Assembly: GCA_002706885.1 (NCBI GenBank)
Contig: PAKY01000110.1
Coordinates: 1 to 61,821, forward strand
Direction of reading: 5' to 3'
DNA: 61,821 nt
Source of the DNA: Phycisphaerae bacterium
GTDB lineage: Bacteria > Planctomycetota > Phycisphaerae > Phycisphaerales > UBA1924
How positions within the stretch are numbered: position 1 is the first letter of the stretch; the number at the start of each line of letters is the position of its first letter. A model generated the notes under the pieces. That model saw only the letters and a list, made by a program, of their open reading frames with translations. It had not been told where the DNA came from and did not search any database. Position numbers and translations under genes: made by a program. This document shows, piece after piece, positions 51,191 to 59,796 of this stretch.

Positions 51191-51395
51191 AGGCTCCCTC
51201 AGCGGGTCTCACGCAGCCGCGTTCGCGGGTATCGACATGCCCCAGAGCCCATTCCATCGAAACCGCCCGCGCCTGCAGGAGGTTGGGAGCATTCCAAGGC
51301 GGATATGCCCCCTTGTGGGTGGCCAGAATCCGTCGCCTGACGGCCGCTGGTTCACTACAGTCTGATCCCACCCTCTACCGCTCGGGAGTGCTCAC

Positions 51396-52775
51396 GTGGA
51401 TATCAAGAACAACATCCTGGAAGCGATCGGCGAAACCCCGCTCGTGCGCTTGAACAAGGTGGTCCCTGACGGCGCCGCCAAGATCCTCGTGAAGTGCGAA
51501 TTCATGAACCCCGCGGGCTCCATCAAGGACCGCATGGCGGCCCACATCATCAAGAAGGCCGAGGAACGCGGAGACCTTAAACCGGGGGGCGTCATCGTCG
51601 AGAACACGAGCGGCAACACGGGCATGGGCATCGCCATGGCCGCGGCGGTGAAGGGTTACCGCTGCGTCTTCACCATGCCCGACAAGATGTCGCAAGAGAA
51701 GATCAACATGATGCGGGCCTTCGGAGCGGAGGTGATCATCACCCCCACCGACGTCCCGGGCGACAGCCCCGAGCACTACGTCAATCGAGCCAAGGCCATC
51801 GCGGCGGAGACGCCCGGCGCGTTCTACGTCAACCAGTACCACTCGCCCGACAACATCGAGGCGCACTACCTCACGAGCGGGCCGGAGATCCTCCGTCAGA
51901 CCGACGGCAAGTTCGACGCGTTCATGGGCCCCACGGGCACGGGCGGCACCGTCTCGGGCATCTCCAAGGCCATCAAGGAAAAGGCGCCGCACGTCCGGAC
52001 GATCGGCGTCGACATCCTCGGGTCCGTCCACTTCCACCTGTTCCACACGGGCACCATGCCGACGCCCTACGTCTACAAGGTCGAGGGCATCGGCGAGGAC
52101 ATCAAGTGCGACGCGATGGACTTCACGCACGTCGATGACATGGTGCAGGTCAACGACCGCGACTCGCTGCTCATGGCCCGCCGACTCGTGAAGGAAGAAG
52201 GCCTGTTCTGCGGCGGCTCGTGCGGCTCGGTGATCCACGCGGCGGTCGAGTACGCCAAGACGCTCGGCCCCGACAAGACGATCGTCGCGATCCTCGCCGA
52301 CTCGGGCTCACGCTACATCTCGAAGCACCTCTCAGACGACTGGATGCGCGACAACGGCATGCTCGAAAAGGGTGAGGATCTGGGCCTCGTCGAGGACCTG
52401 CTCCAGGACGCCGACCGCGCCGTCCACACCGTGGCGCCGACCGACCCGATTCAGCACGTCATCGCGCGGATGCGTCAGTACGGCGTCAGCCAGATGCCGA
52501 TCGTCGCGAACGGCTCGCGCCCCGAAACAATCGTCCACGAAGTCGACGTCCTCCGCGCGCTCCACTCGGGCAAGGCGAGCTACTCGTCTCCCGTCAGCGA
52601 GGTCGCCAATCCGATCGGCGGCCTCGTCTATCCAAAGGCGCGGATCGAGGAACTGTTCCCGATCCTCGAGAACGATCGCGTCGCCGTGGTCGTCGACGCG
52701 AACAAGCTCGTCGGCGTCGTCAGTCAGATCGACCTCGTCGACTTCCTCGCCAAGCGTCAGCCGCAGCACAACTAG
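51396..52775 (+). CDS. Cystathionine beta-synthase
   Basis: The 459-residue PLP enzyme starts at a GTG (51396), 22 bases after CCACCCTC with a weak ribosome site. The fold-type II catalytic core has NILEAIGETPLVRLNKVV, the PLP lysine in FMNPAGSIKDRMAAHI, ENTSGNTGMGIAMAAAVKGY and GPTGTGGTVSGISKAIKEK. The C-terminal 120 residues form a CBS pair (VHTVAPTDPIQHVIARMRQY, ILENDRVAVVVDANKLVGVV). It condenses serine and homocysteine to cystathionine. The next gene completes reverse transsulfuration. Confidence 0.92.
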   Translation: MDIKNNILEAIGETPLVRLNKVVPDGAAKILVKCEFMNPAGSIKDRMAAHIIKKAEERGDLKPGGVIVENTSGNTGMGIAMAAAVKGYRCVFTMPDKMSQEKINMMRAFGAEVIITPTDVPGDSPEHYVNRAKAIAAETPGAFYVNQYHSPDNIEAHYLTSGPEILRQTDGKFDAFMGPTGTGGTVSGISKAIKEKAPHVRTIGVDILGSVHFHLFHTGTMPTPYVYKVEGIGEDIKCDAMDFTHVDDMVQVNDRDSLLMARRLVKEEGLFCGGSCGSVIHAAVEYAKTLGPDKTIVAILADSGSRYISKHLSDDWMRDNGMLEKGEDLGLVEDLLQDADRAVHTVAPTDPIQHVIARMRQYGVSQMPIVANGSRPETIVHEVDVLRALHSGKASYSSPVSEVANPIGGLVYPKARIEELFPILENDRVAVVVDANKLVGVVSQIDLVDFLAKRQPQHN

Positions 52776-52860
52776 CAGCACGGAGCGGCAGCGACAGGTA
52801 CACCGATCCACCAACTTCCGCCCCGCCTGAGCGGTCGGGGCGAGCACGAGGTCTCTCTCC

Positions 52861-54024
52861 ATGTCCCACGATCACGCCGACAAGTTCGCCTTCGCCACTC
52901 GGTGCATCCACGCCGGCCAGCGTCCCGACCCCGCGACCAAGGCGATCACCACCCCCGTCTATATGACCTCGACCTACGTCCAGGACGCGCCGGGTGAGTA
53001 CGTCGAGCGGTACGACTACTCCCGCGCCGCCAACCCGACGCGGTCAGCGCTCGAGGCCAACCTCGCGAGCCTCGAGGGCGGACGACACGGCCTCGCCTTC
53101 GCATCAGGCGTCGCGAGCATCGATGCGGTCATCCACCTCTGCAAGGCGGGCGACCGCGTCCTCCTCTCCGACGACGTCTACGGGGGCACGTTCCGCCTCT
53201 TCAAGCGCGTCTACGAGCCAATGGGCATCCACATCACCCGCGTCGACATGACCGACCACGACGCGACCAGGCAGGCCCTGACCGACGACGTCCGCCTCGT
53301 CTGGCTCGAGACCCCGACCAACCCGACGCTCAAGATCATCGACATCGCCGCGATCGCCGAGATGGTCAAGAAGACCGAAGCCGTCCTCGCGGTGGACAAC
53401 ACCTTCGCGACGCCGGCCCTCCAGCTGCCTCTGTCCCTCGGCGCCGACATCATCAGCCACAGCACGACCAAGTACCTCGGCGGCCACGCCGACCTCGTCG
53501 GCGGCGCCCTCATCACGGACGACGACGAGCTGCTCGAACGCCTCCGCTTCATCCAGCTCTCCGTCGGCGCCGTCTGTGGACCGATGGACGCCTTTCTCGT
53601 CCTCCGCTCCACCAAGACGCTCCACCTCCGCATGCAGCGCCACTGCGAGAACGCGATGCGGATCGCCGAGCACCTCGACGCACACAAGAAGATCGAGAAG
53701 GTCATCTACCCGGGCCTCAAGAGCCACCCGCAGCACGAGATCGCCAAGAAGCAGATGTCCGGCTTCGGCGGGATCATCACCTGCTACGTCAAGGGCACGA
53801 TCGATGACGCTCGACGCTTCGTCTCCGACACGAAGCTCTTCAGCCTCGCCGAGTCCCTCGGTGGCGTCGAATCGCTCATCGAGCACCCCGGCATCATGAC
53901 CCACGCGAGTATCCCGGATGCCGAACGCGCCGCCCTCGGCATCAACGACCAACTCGTCCGCCTGAGCGTCGGCATCGAGGATGTCGCGGACCAGATCGCC
54001 GACTTGGATCAAGCGCTCGCCTGA
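52861..54024 (+). CDS. Cystathionine gamma-synthase/gamma-lyase family PLP enzyme
   Basis: The 387-residue fold-type I PLP enzyme lies 85 bases after cystathionine beta-synthase. Hallmarks are TRCIHAGQRPDPATKAITTP, the YDYSRAANPTRSALE tyrosine and arginine, the PLP lysine in SHSTTKYLGGHADLVGG (about 204), and the C-terminal LGGVESLIEHPGIMTHASIP. With beta-synthase upstream the likely reaction is cystathionine to cysteine, 2-oxobutyrate and ammonia (gamma-lyase), though synthase activity cannot be excluded. Confidence 0.92.
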   Translation: MSHDHADKFAFATRCIHAGQRPDPATKAITTPVYMTSTYVQDAPGEYVERYDYSRAANPTRSALEANLASLEGGRHGLAFASGVASIDAVIHLCKAGDRVLLSDDVYGGTFRLFKRVYEPMGIHITRVDMTDHDATRQALTDDVRLVWLETPTNPTLKIIDIAAIAEMVKKTEAVLAVDNTFATPALQLPLSLGADIISHSTTKYLGGHADLVGGALITDDDELLERLRFIQLSVGAVCGPMDAFLVLRSTKTLHLRMQRHCENAMRIAEHLDAHKKIEKVIYPGLKSHPQHEIAKKQMSGFGGIITCYVKGTIDDARRFVSDTKLFSLAESLGGVESLIEHPGIMTHASIPDAERAALGINDQLVRLSVGIEDVADQIADLDQALA

Positions 54025-54185
54025 ACACGCTTTCAGCACGTCCAGAGATTGCGGTAACCTCCTTGTATTCACTGAATTGAGGGGTTTTCGCTTGGTCCGC
54101 TCATCCGCGACGCGATACGGTGCGGATGGACACGGTCCGGCCGGGACACCGGCCATCGATCCATAGGAACATGCAAGGAGAGACA

Positions 54186-54878
54186 ATGCGAAACGATCTG
54201 TGCTCCATCGCCGCCGGCGCGGCGATCGTTATGACCGCTGGCCTCGCGACCGCGGGCGACACCACCTACCAGTACGACGACGGCACGTCGAACATTCTCC
54301 TTGGCCCCCCGCGGTCGTTCGCCGAGTTCGGCGACATCGACATGCTCTGGGGCAACTACTTCTTCACCGAGACCGCGACCGAGATCGTGCAGAGCATCAC
54401 GTTCGGCGTGGGCGGCCTGTCGACCGACACGACCGTCTCGCTCTGGCTCTTCGCTGACGCCGATGGCGACGCCGACCCGACCAACGCCACGCCGCTCTTC
54501 AGCACGACCGTTGACGCCGCCGGCCTCGGCTCGGACCTCATGACCGTCGCGATCGATCCGACGGAGGTCTCGGGCGGCTTCTTTGTGGCGGTCGGCCACC
54601 TCGCGGAACTCACGGGCGGCACGACCGACCCCGACTACCCGGCTCCCGCCCGCTTCGACCCGGACGCCCGCGCTGATCGGAGCTGGTTCTTTTACGACAA
54701 CGACATCCCGGAAGACGACCTCGGCTCGTCTGGCTTCGTGCAGCGCATGGACGGCGAGTTCGTCCCGATCCCGGGCGCGTTCTCGATCCGCGCGACGACC
54801 ACCCCGGTCCCCGCGCCGTCCGTCGCCACGGCCCTCGGCCTCGGCGGACTGCTCGCCGCCCGCCGCCGCCGCGCCTGA
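54186..54878 (+). CDS. Exported protein with PEP-CTERM-like sorting tail
   Basis: The 230-residue protein starts at 54186 with AAGGAGAG upstream and a signal peptide (SIAAGAAIVMTAGLATA). The middle is beta-rich (TYQYDDGTSNILLGPPRSFA, ITFGVGGLSTDTTVSLWLFA), like the DUF-type exported domains found with PEP-CTERM tails. The C-terminus is TPVPAPSVATALGLGGLLAA followed by RRRRA: a Pro motif, hydrophobic helix and Arg tail. A strong terminator follows at 54911. Confidence 0.82.
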   Translation: MRNDLCSIAAGAAIVMTAGLATAGDTTYQYDDGTSNILLGPPRSFAEFGDIDMLWGNYFFTETATEIVQSITFGVGGLSTDTTVSLWLFADADGDADPTNATPLFSTTVDAAGLGSDLMTVAIDPTEVSGGFFVAVGHLAELTGGTTDPDYPAPARFDPDARADRSWFFYDNDIPEDDLGSSGFVQRMDGEFVPIPGAFSIRATTTPVPAPSVATALGLGGLLAARRRRA

Positions 54879-54910
54879 TCGACGGCTCGACATCCAAAGT
54901 GGTACCAGAG

Positions 54911-54938
54911 GCCGCGCCGATTGGCGCGGCGCTTTTTT
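54911..54938 (+). terminator. Rho-independent terminator
   Basis: An 8-bp perfect stem GCCGCGCC/GGCGCGGC with a GATT loop is followed by GC and six T. It lies 33 bases after the stop of the PEP-CTERM-like gene on the same strand. Confidence 0.88.
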
Positions 54939-54940
54939 GA

Positions 54941-55259
54941 AGCACACTCCGTCCCGTTGTGTGCCACGCCCACGCGCAGCGCGGGCGTGCCGCAAACACA
55001 CTGACACCCGATCAACCGAGCATGCCGGTAATCCGCGTCTGCCTCGCGAACGAGGCTGTTCGGCGGGGCGAGGGATGAAGTTGGTCTGGAGGGTTGTCTC
55101 GGCACGCCCCAGACTTGCGCCAGGGGCTCGTATGAGGACATGCCCGCGCTTCGCGTGGGCATGGCACACCGATGCCGCTGCACGCCGAGCGCATCGATCT
55201 GAACCTTCCGAGCAACCCGACGCGCAACGCCGCCATATTGGTCCACAGAAGGTCCATCG
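54941..55259. repeat. Gene-free stretch with REP-A and a REP-B plus REP-A composite
   Basis: A diverged REP-A lies at 54965-54990 (CACGCCCACGCG...GCGGGCGTG). A composite follows: REP-B with one change at 55106-55127 and REP-A at 55139-55163, then ATGGCACACCGATG, the same module order as at 28.1 and 28.4 kb. The 85 bases after the composite lead to the zinc-ribbon gene start. Confidence 0.78.
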
Positions 55260-56162
55260 ATGGGCGTGTGCTTCGGAGTCTTCGTGTTTTTGCTCGCCCT
55301 CGCGGTGCTCGAAGGCCTCGTCAACAGGCGCGACGTCGTCCCGGAACACACCTATTGCCCCCGTTGCCGGACTGACCTCCATCACCTGACCTTTGACGAT
55401 GCCTGCCCGACCTGCGAACTGCCAGCGGCGCGGCGAACCCGCCTTGAGTGCCCCGTCTGCCGTTACGACCTGTCGGCGACGCCATCTGTTCAGATCTGCC
55501 CGGAGTGCGGCGATCTCAACCCAACCCATCGCGCCGTGAAGGAGACGCGGCACCGAGTGGTTTCACGGTTGGTCGCTGCTTCGTTTCTTGTACTGGCGGT
55601 CGCGCTCGTCGGGTTGGTCGCCGTTGCCTTCGGCATCGGCCTCGCGCGGACGCTCTGGGACATCGCGTCGGACGTGATTGGGCTCGCACGCGCGATCCCG
55701 ACGTCGTGGCACGGATTCGACGGGATCTTCGCGCCCGCGTCCGCGTTGCTGGGCATTGTCACGGCGGCTGGGATCGGCCTCCCGGCGGCGTCGGTCCTCA
55801 GTCCCTCCCGTCCGAAGCCCGTGCCCATCGACCGTATCACCCGATTCGTGCTCGCCCCGTGGGTCACGTACGTTCTGGGCGTCTGGATCGCGTACTTCGA
55901 TACGCATCTGTGGAACGTCCGCGCGGAGGCCTGGTCCACCGGAGCGGTGCTGTTCGGCCTGCTCATCGCGCTTGTGATCGCCGGTTGGTCGCGCAAGCGG
56001 GCTGAATCAGGCCGCTCCGCCGCCGCGTCGGATCACGCCACTACCCTCCCCCCATGCGAGCTCTCCTCACCAACGACGACGGCGCCCACGCCCCCGGCCT
56101 CGCCGCCCTCCACCAGGCCGTCCACGATCTCTTCGACGACGTCCTCGTCGTCGCCCCCCTGA
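55260..56162 (+). CDS. Zinc-ribbon membrane protein overlapping surE
   Basis: The 300-residue protein starts at 55260 with AGAAGG upstream. It has an N-terminal transmembrane helix (FGVFVFLLALAVLEGLV) and two zinc ribbons: CPRCRTDLHHLTFDDACPTC and CPVCRYDLSATPSVQICPEC. Four further transmembrane segments follow (SRLVAASFLVLAVALVGLVA, FAPASALLGIVTAAGIGL, WVTYVLGVWIAYF, GAVLFGLLIALVIAGW). The last 36 residues, Pro/Ser/Thr-rich, are read in another frame of surE, a 109-base overlap. The natural end may have been near KRAESG, with the tail a consequence of stop loss. Function is unknown. Confidence 0.72.
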   Translation: MGVCFGVFVFLLALAVLEGLVNRRDVVPEHTYCPRCRTDLHHLTFDDACPTCELPAARRTRLECPVCRYDLSATPSVQICPECGDLNPTHRAVKETRHRVVSRLVAASFLVLAVALVGLVAVAFGIGLARTLWDIASDVIGLARAIPTSWHGFDGIFAPASALLGIVTAAGIGLPAASVLSPSRPKPVPIDRITRFVLAPWVTYVLGVWIAYFDTHLWNVRAEAWSTGAVLFGLLIALVIAGWSRKRAESGRSAAASDHATTLPPCELSSPTTTAPTPPASPPSTRPSTISSTTSSSSPP

Positions 56163-56872
56163 CCGTCCAGTCCGCGACCAGCCACGGCATCACCTACGCC
56201 GATCCGATCATGACCACCGAGGTCAGGATCGAGCAGTTCGGGCACGCCTTCGACGCGATCGCCGTCGACGGGCGCCCCGCCGACTGCACCAAGCTCGCCC
56301 TCTCAACGCTCTGGCCCGCGCGCTTCGGCAGGAACACACGCCCCGACCTCGTCATCTCGGGCATGAACATGGGCGCCAACGTCGGGATCAACGTCATCTA
56401 CTCGGGCACCGTCGCCGCCGCGATCGAGGCCGCGTTCCTCGGCGTCCCTGCGATCGCCGTCAGCCAGCACCTCGGCAAGGGCGTCGCCGACTACCCCGCC
56501 GCCGCGACCCACGCGCGACGCGCCATCGAGAAGTTGCTCGACGGCCTCGGACGCGAGCGGCTCGAGGCACACGAGATGATCAACATCAACATCCCCCGAT
56601 GCGAGTTCGACGACGACGACCGCCACGAGCCCACGCCCATCACCGTCTGCCCGATGAACACCCACGCGGTCAACGACCGTTACGAGCGGCGAGAGAGCCC
56701 CGCGGGAGACGCGTACTACTGGTCAACGAGCGACGGCATGGACTTCGCGCACGCCGACGAGGGAACCGACGTCGAACTGCTCCTCCGCCGACACATCACC
56801 GTGACGCCACTGACCTACGACCTGACACGCCGCTCGCGCATGGACCGGATGAAGCAGGCGATCGACGGCTGA
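56054..56872 (+). CDS. surE: 5'-nucleotidase SurE
   Basis: The 272-residue protein has the SurE metal site and fold: MRALLTNDDGAHAPGL with Asp-Asp, VVAPLTVQSATSHGI, VDGRPADCTKLAL, DLVISGMNMGANVGINVIYSGTVAAA and ININIPRCEF. It dephosphorylates nucleoside monophosphates and short polyphosphates and is implicated in stress survival. There is no ribosome site (CCCTCCCCCC precedes ATG), so translation is likely coupled to the overlapping zinc-ribbon gene. Confidence 0.9.
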   Translation: MRALLTNDDGAHAPGLAALHQAVHDLFDDVLVVAPLTVQSATSHGITYADPIMTTEVRIEQFGHAFDAIAVDGRPADCTKLALSTLWPARFGRNTRPDLVISGMNMGANVGINVIYSGTVAAAIEAAFLGVPAIAVSQHLGKGVADYPAAATHARRAIEKLLDGLGRERLEAHEMININIPRCEFDDDDRHEPTPITVCPMNTHAVNDRYERRESPAGDAYYWSTSDGMDFAHADEGTDVELLLRRHITVTPLTYDLTRRSRMDRMKQAIDG

Positions 56873-57252
56873 CCCGATCGAATGACCGACGCCCTTCGCG
56901 CTACCCCGATCGCCGATCGCCAGTCCCCGATAGCCATCCTCAACGAAACATGCCCAACGAAAAAAGGCGACCGCACGTTGATGCAGTCGCCCGGAGGGAG
57001 AAAGAGAGAGAGCTTATGACGGCCGGGGGGAAGACCCCGCCGACCGCAGTGTTCCGTTTCGTCTGACGGCCTTGGCCGGTCGGATCGAGTTGCTGACCCG
57101 TTCCCTATCGACCGGCTTCGCCGTCCACTCTGAGAGAACCATGTTCTCTCATTGAATATTTCGTCCAGTTCGGCCAGCGGTTTCACTGTCCCGCCTTCAA
57201 CGCCTCGCTTCGGGCTTTTTTCCGGAACCCGCGGGACGCTTTCTGCCGTTCC
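56873..57252. other. Intergenic region with possible structured transcript or 3' UTR
   Basis: No gene is seen. A GATCGCCGATCGCCAGTCC module lies at about 56922-56944. The terminator at 56960-56991 points leftwards. Between it and the HDOD stop, 260 bases contain self-complementary segments: GAGAGAAC-CAT-GTTCTCTC (57137-57155) and CCGGTCG pairing with CGACCGG (about 57077-57118). This may be a long 3' UTR of the HDOD gene or a small RNA. Confidence 0.45.
56960..56991 (-). terminator. Rho-independent terminator, minus-strand direction
   Basis: On the minus strand GGCGACTGCA and TGCGGTCGCC form a 10-bp stem with one G:T pair and a 6-base loop, followed by six T. The nearest upstream gene on that strand is the HDOD gene, which stops 262 bases earlier. 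Confidence 0.8.
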
Positions 57253-58137
57253 TTACGCCAGCGACGTGTCGATGTTCGCTACCGCTTCCTCAACCGCCTC
57301 GCGGATCTCGGGGAGGTCGGCCTCGTTCAGACCGAGGAGTTCGAGCTGCTCCGCGGGAACGTCGAACGACATTCGATCAAGCCTGAACCCGAAGTTGATG
57401 CTCGCCGCGACGATGTCGGAAACCGAAACGAGCGTCACCAGAAGACGGTGCTCTTCCGGAGCGCTCATCGGATCGTGGTGGAATCCCGCGACGGACGCGA
57501 AGCTCTTCGGGAACTTCCAACGCTCGCAGAGGGCCTTGCCGTAGTCCTCGTGGTTCGCCCCGTAGACCGAGTCCTCGATCTCGAGCATCTCCGCGGTCGG
57601 GTTGCCGTCCGCGTCCTCGCCAACCTGTTCGATGACCTCGATCAGGCTCGCGCGGTCGTACTGCATCTCGACCATGATGCCGATGTCGTGCATCAGGCCC
57701 GCGAGGTACGCCTCGTCGCCGAGGCCGAGTTTCTGACGGTCCGCCATGATCTTCGCCGCGGCCGCCGTCGCGTTCGAGTGCTTCCAGAGGTCGCGGGCCG
57801 AGAAGGCCGGCGTGAGCTCCCCGCCTCGGAAGAGCTTGGCGAGGCTCGCCGCGATCGCGATGTTCTTCACCGCGTTGAGGCCGAGCATCACGATGGCCCG
57901 GTTGATCGAACCGATCTGCCCCGGAAGCCCGTAGAACGAGCTGTTCACCACCTTGAGGATGCGGCTGCAAAGCGCAGGATCGCCCGAGATGACCTGGTGA
58001 AGGTCCTGCGCCGTGGACTTCGGATCCTCGACGAGGTCGATGATCTTCAGTGTGATCTCGGGCAGCGTGGCGATGTGGCTGATCTCACGGATCGCGCGGC
58101 CAACCGTCTGCTCGCGCTGCTCGGTCGTCGGGCTCAT
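57253..58137 (-). CDS. HDOD-domain protein
   Basis: The 294-residue protein starts at 58137 with GGAGAG upstream. The HDOD domain (HD-related output domain) has ATLPEITLKIIDLVEDPKST, HQVISGDPALCSRILKVVNS, YGLPGQIGSINRAIVMLGLN and LAGLMHDIGIMVEMQYD, followed by GANHEDYGKALCERWKFP. HDOD proteins act in signalling, often downstream of two-component or c-di-GMP systems; the HD metal pair is only partly kept. No REC or EAL domain is attached. It lies 129 bases after neuB on the same strand. Confidence 0.88.
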   Translation of the reverse strand: MSPTTEQREQTVGRAIREISHIATLPEITLKIIDLVEDPKSTAQDLHQVISGDPALCSRILKVVNSSFYGLPGQIGSINRAIVMLGLNAVKNIAIAASLAKLFRGGELTPAFSARDLWKHSNATAAAAKIMADRQKLGLGDEAYLAGLMHDIGIMVEMQYDRASLIEVIEQVGEDADGNPTAEMLEIEDSVYGANHEDYGKALCERWKFPKSFASVAGFHHDPMSAPEEHRLLVTLVSVSDIVAASINFGFRLDRMSFDVPAEQLELLGLNEADLPEIREAVEEAVANIDTSLA

Positions 58138-58266
58138 GGAACACTCTCCAATCGTCGTCCACTGGGCAGGCCGCGAAAGACCGGCCATCGGAACCGTCAT
58201 CGGCGCGCGAAACCCGACACTTTCACGTCTTCGGACATCCACCGACGAACTGGGGACTTCCCGTCC

Positions 58267-59298
58267 CTACAACCCCAGCGCTTCGGGTGGGATCGGTTCG
58301 TCCTCGCCCACCTCTCGGACCACCACCCGCCCCACCGCCTCATCAAGACGCCACGGCGCCAGCCCGGTTCCCGGACGTTTGACCGTGAAATCCTCCACCC
58401 CGATCACGTGCCCCGCCCGCAGAACCCGCCTCGCCACCAGCGACTGGCGGCTCACCAGCCGAACGTCGCGTTCGCAATCCAGCACAACCTTCTCACCCCG
58501 CGACACCCCGGAACGGGTCGCGCTCCGCGCGAGCTCGACATATCGACGAAACCCATCGGGCTCCAACGACGCCGCATGATCCGGACCCGCCGCCGCGCAG
58601 TTATATGTCAGATGGCGCTCGAGCAACACCGCCCCCGCCTCCACCGCGAGCCCACCGGTCTCCACCGCCTCGGTATGGTCGCTGTACCCCACCGCCAGAC
58701 CGGTCGCCCGCTCGATCGCGCCGATCCCGCCGAGAGCCGCGTCCGGCGCCGGGTAGCTGCTGACGCACTGGAGCATGGCCAAGCGATCTCGCGACGCCTC
58801 GAGCCAGCCCGCGGCCCGCGACACCTCTTCGAGGTCCGCCGCGCCCGTGCTCACGATCAGCGGACGCCCGTCCGCCGCGATCGCCTCTAGAAGCGGACGG
58901 TTCACGAGATCTGGCGACGCGCTCTTGAACGCCGACCACGGCGCCCGCGCGGCCGACTCGACAAGCTCGACGCTGAACACCGTGACGATCGGGTCGACCC
59001 CGCGGTTCACCGCGAGCGACGCAACGCGCTCGAGATCACCGAGCGAAAGCTCGAGCCGTCGGAGCATCGCGAGCGGATCCGTCTCCCCCGCCACCTTCTG
59101 ATACGCCGCGAGCTTCGCCGCGCGGCTCATCAGCCGATCCGTCTCGAAGTACTGAAACTTCACCGCGTCCGCGCCCGTGTCGACCGCGGCCCGCACAAGC
59201 TCCATCGCCCGCTCAACGCTCCCGTCATGGTTCACGCCGATCTCGGCGATCACGTACACGGGCTCGCCCTGGCCGATCTGTCGGTCGTTGATCTTCAT
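58267..59298 (-). CDS. neuB: N-acetylneuraminate/nonulosonic acid synthase (NeuB family)
   Basis: The 343-residue enzyme condenses phosphoenolpyruvate with an N-acyl hexosamine to form sialic or related nonulosonic acid. Motifs are VYVIAEIGVNHDGSVERAME, DAVKFQYFETDRL, LIVSTGAADLEEV, LLERHLTYNCAAAGPDHAAS and a C-terminal antifreeze/SAF domain (SLVARRVLRAGHVIGVEDFT). Whether the product is Neu5Ac, legionaminic or pseudaminic acid is not decidable. Its start codon touches the inverted-repeat end of the 59.3-59.8 kb element, which separates it from neuA. Confidence 0.9.
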   Translation of the reverse strand: MKINDRQIGQGEPVYVIAEIGVNHDGSVERAMELVRAAVDTGADAVKFQYFETDRLMSRAAKLAAYQKVAGETDPLAMLRRLELSLGDLERVASLAVNRGVDPIVTVFSVELVESAARAPWSAFKSASPDLVNRPLLEAIAADGRPLIVSTGAADLEEVSRAAGWLEASRDRLAMLQCVSSYPAPDAALGGIGAIERATGLAVGYSDHTEAVETGGLAVEAGAVLLERHLTYNCAAAGPDHAASLEPDGFRRYVELARSATRSGVSRGEKVVLDCERDVRLVSRQSLVARRVLRAGHVIGVEDFTVKRPGTGLAPWRLDEAVGRVVVREVGEDEPIPPEALGL

Positions 59299-59796
59299 TC
59301 ACTCACCACGGAGGACACGGAGAGCACAGAGGAGGCACGGAGGAATGATGTGAAGGAGAGGCTTCAGATGATTCTGCGAACAATGCCGTCGGTCAGTTTC
59401 TCGACGTTGAAATTCATGAGCAGTCCGATCCTCTTCCCGGAGAGGCGCAGATAGGTGAGCAATTGGGCCCGATGCACCGGCGCGAGCGCGTCAACCGACT
59501 TGATTTCCACCACAACCTCGTCGTCGACCACCAGATCCAACCGATAGCCCACGCCCACCGTCTTCCCGCCGTAGCTCACCGGCAGCGCTACCTGCGAGGC
59601 CACCCCAAGGCCTCGCGCGACCAACGCTTCGACCATGCACGCCTCGTAGGCCGACTCAAGAAGTCCCGGTCCAAGCGCCTTGTGAACCTCGATCCCCGCC
59701 CCAATCACCTCCCGCGTCAGATCCTCTGACACCAGCCCACGCTGCTTCCCCCTCCGTGCCCCCTCTGTGCTCTCCGCGACCTCCGTGGTGAGTGAA
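59298..59796 (-). mobile_element. 499-bp GxxExxY element with 46-bp terminal inverted repeats
   Basis: The ends 59298-59343 and 59751-59796 are inverted copies of 46 bases with three mismatches, each beginning TTCACTCACCACGGAGG. Between them lies a complete GxxExxY coding unit (GTG at 59732 to stop at 59364, 122 residues) with only 18 bases of extra sequence on each side. It lies exactly between the ends of neuA and the start of neuB. No transposase is present. A related solo end occurs at 13482-13527. Confidence 0.75.

Noticed and set aside
54025..54185. Riboswitch or promoter upstream of the PEP-CTERM-like gene
   Set aside because: No recognisable riboswitch core or clear -35/-10 pair.
59298..59343. 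Terminal repeat read as a transcription terminator for neuA
   Set aside because: It has no U-run and its partner lies 400 bases away as an element end, which explains it better.
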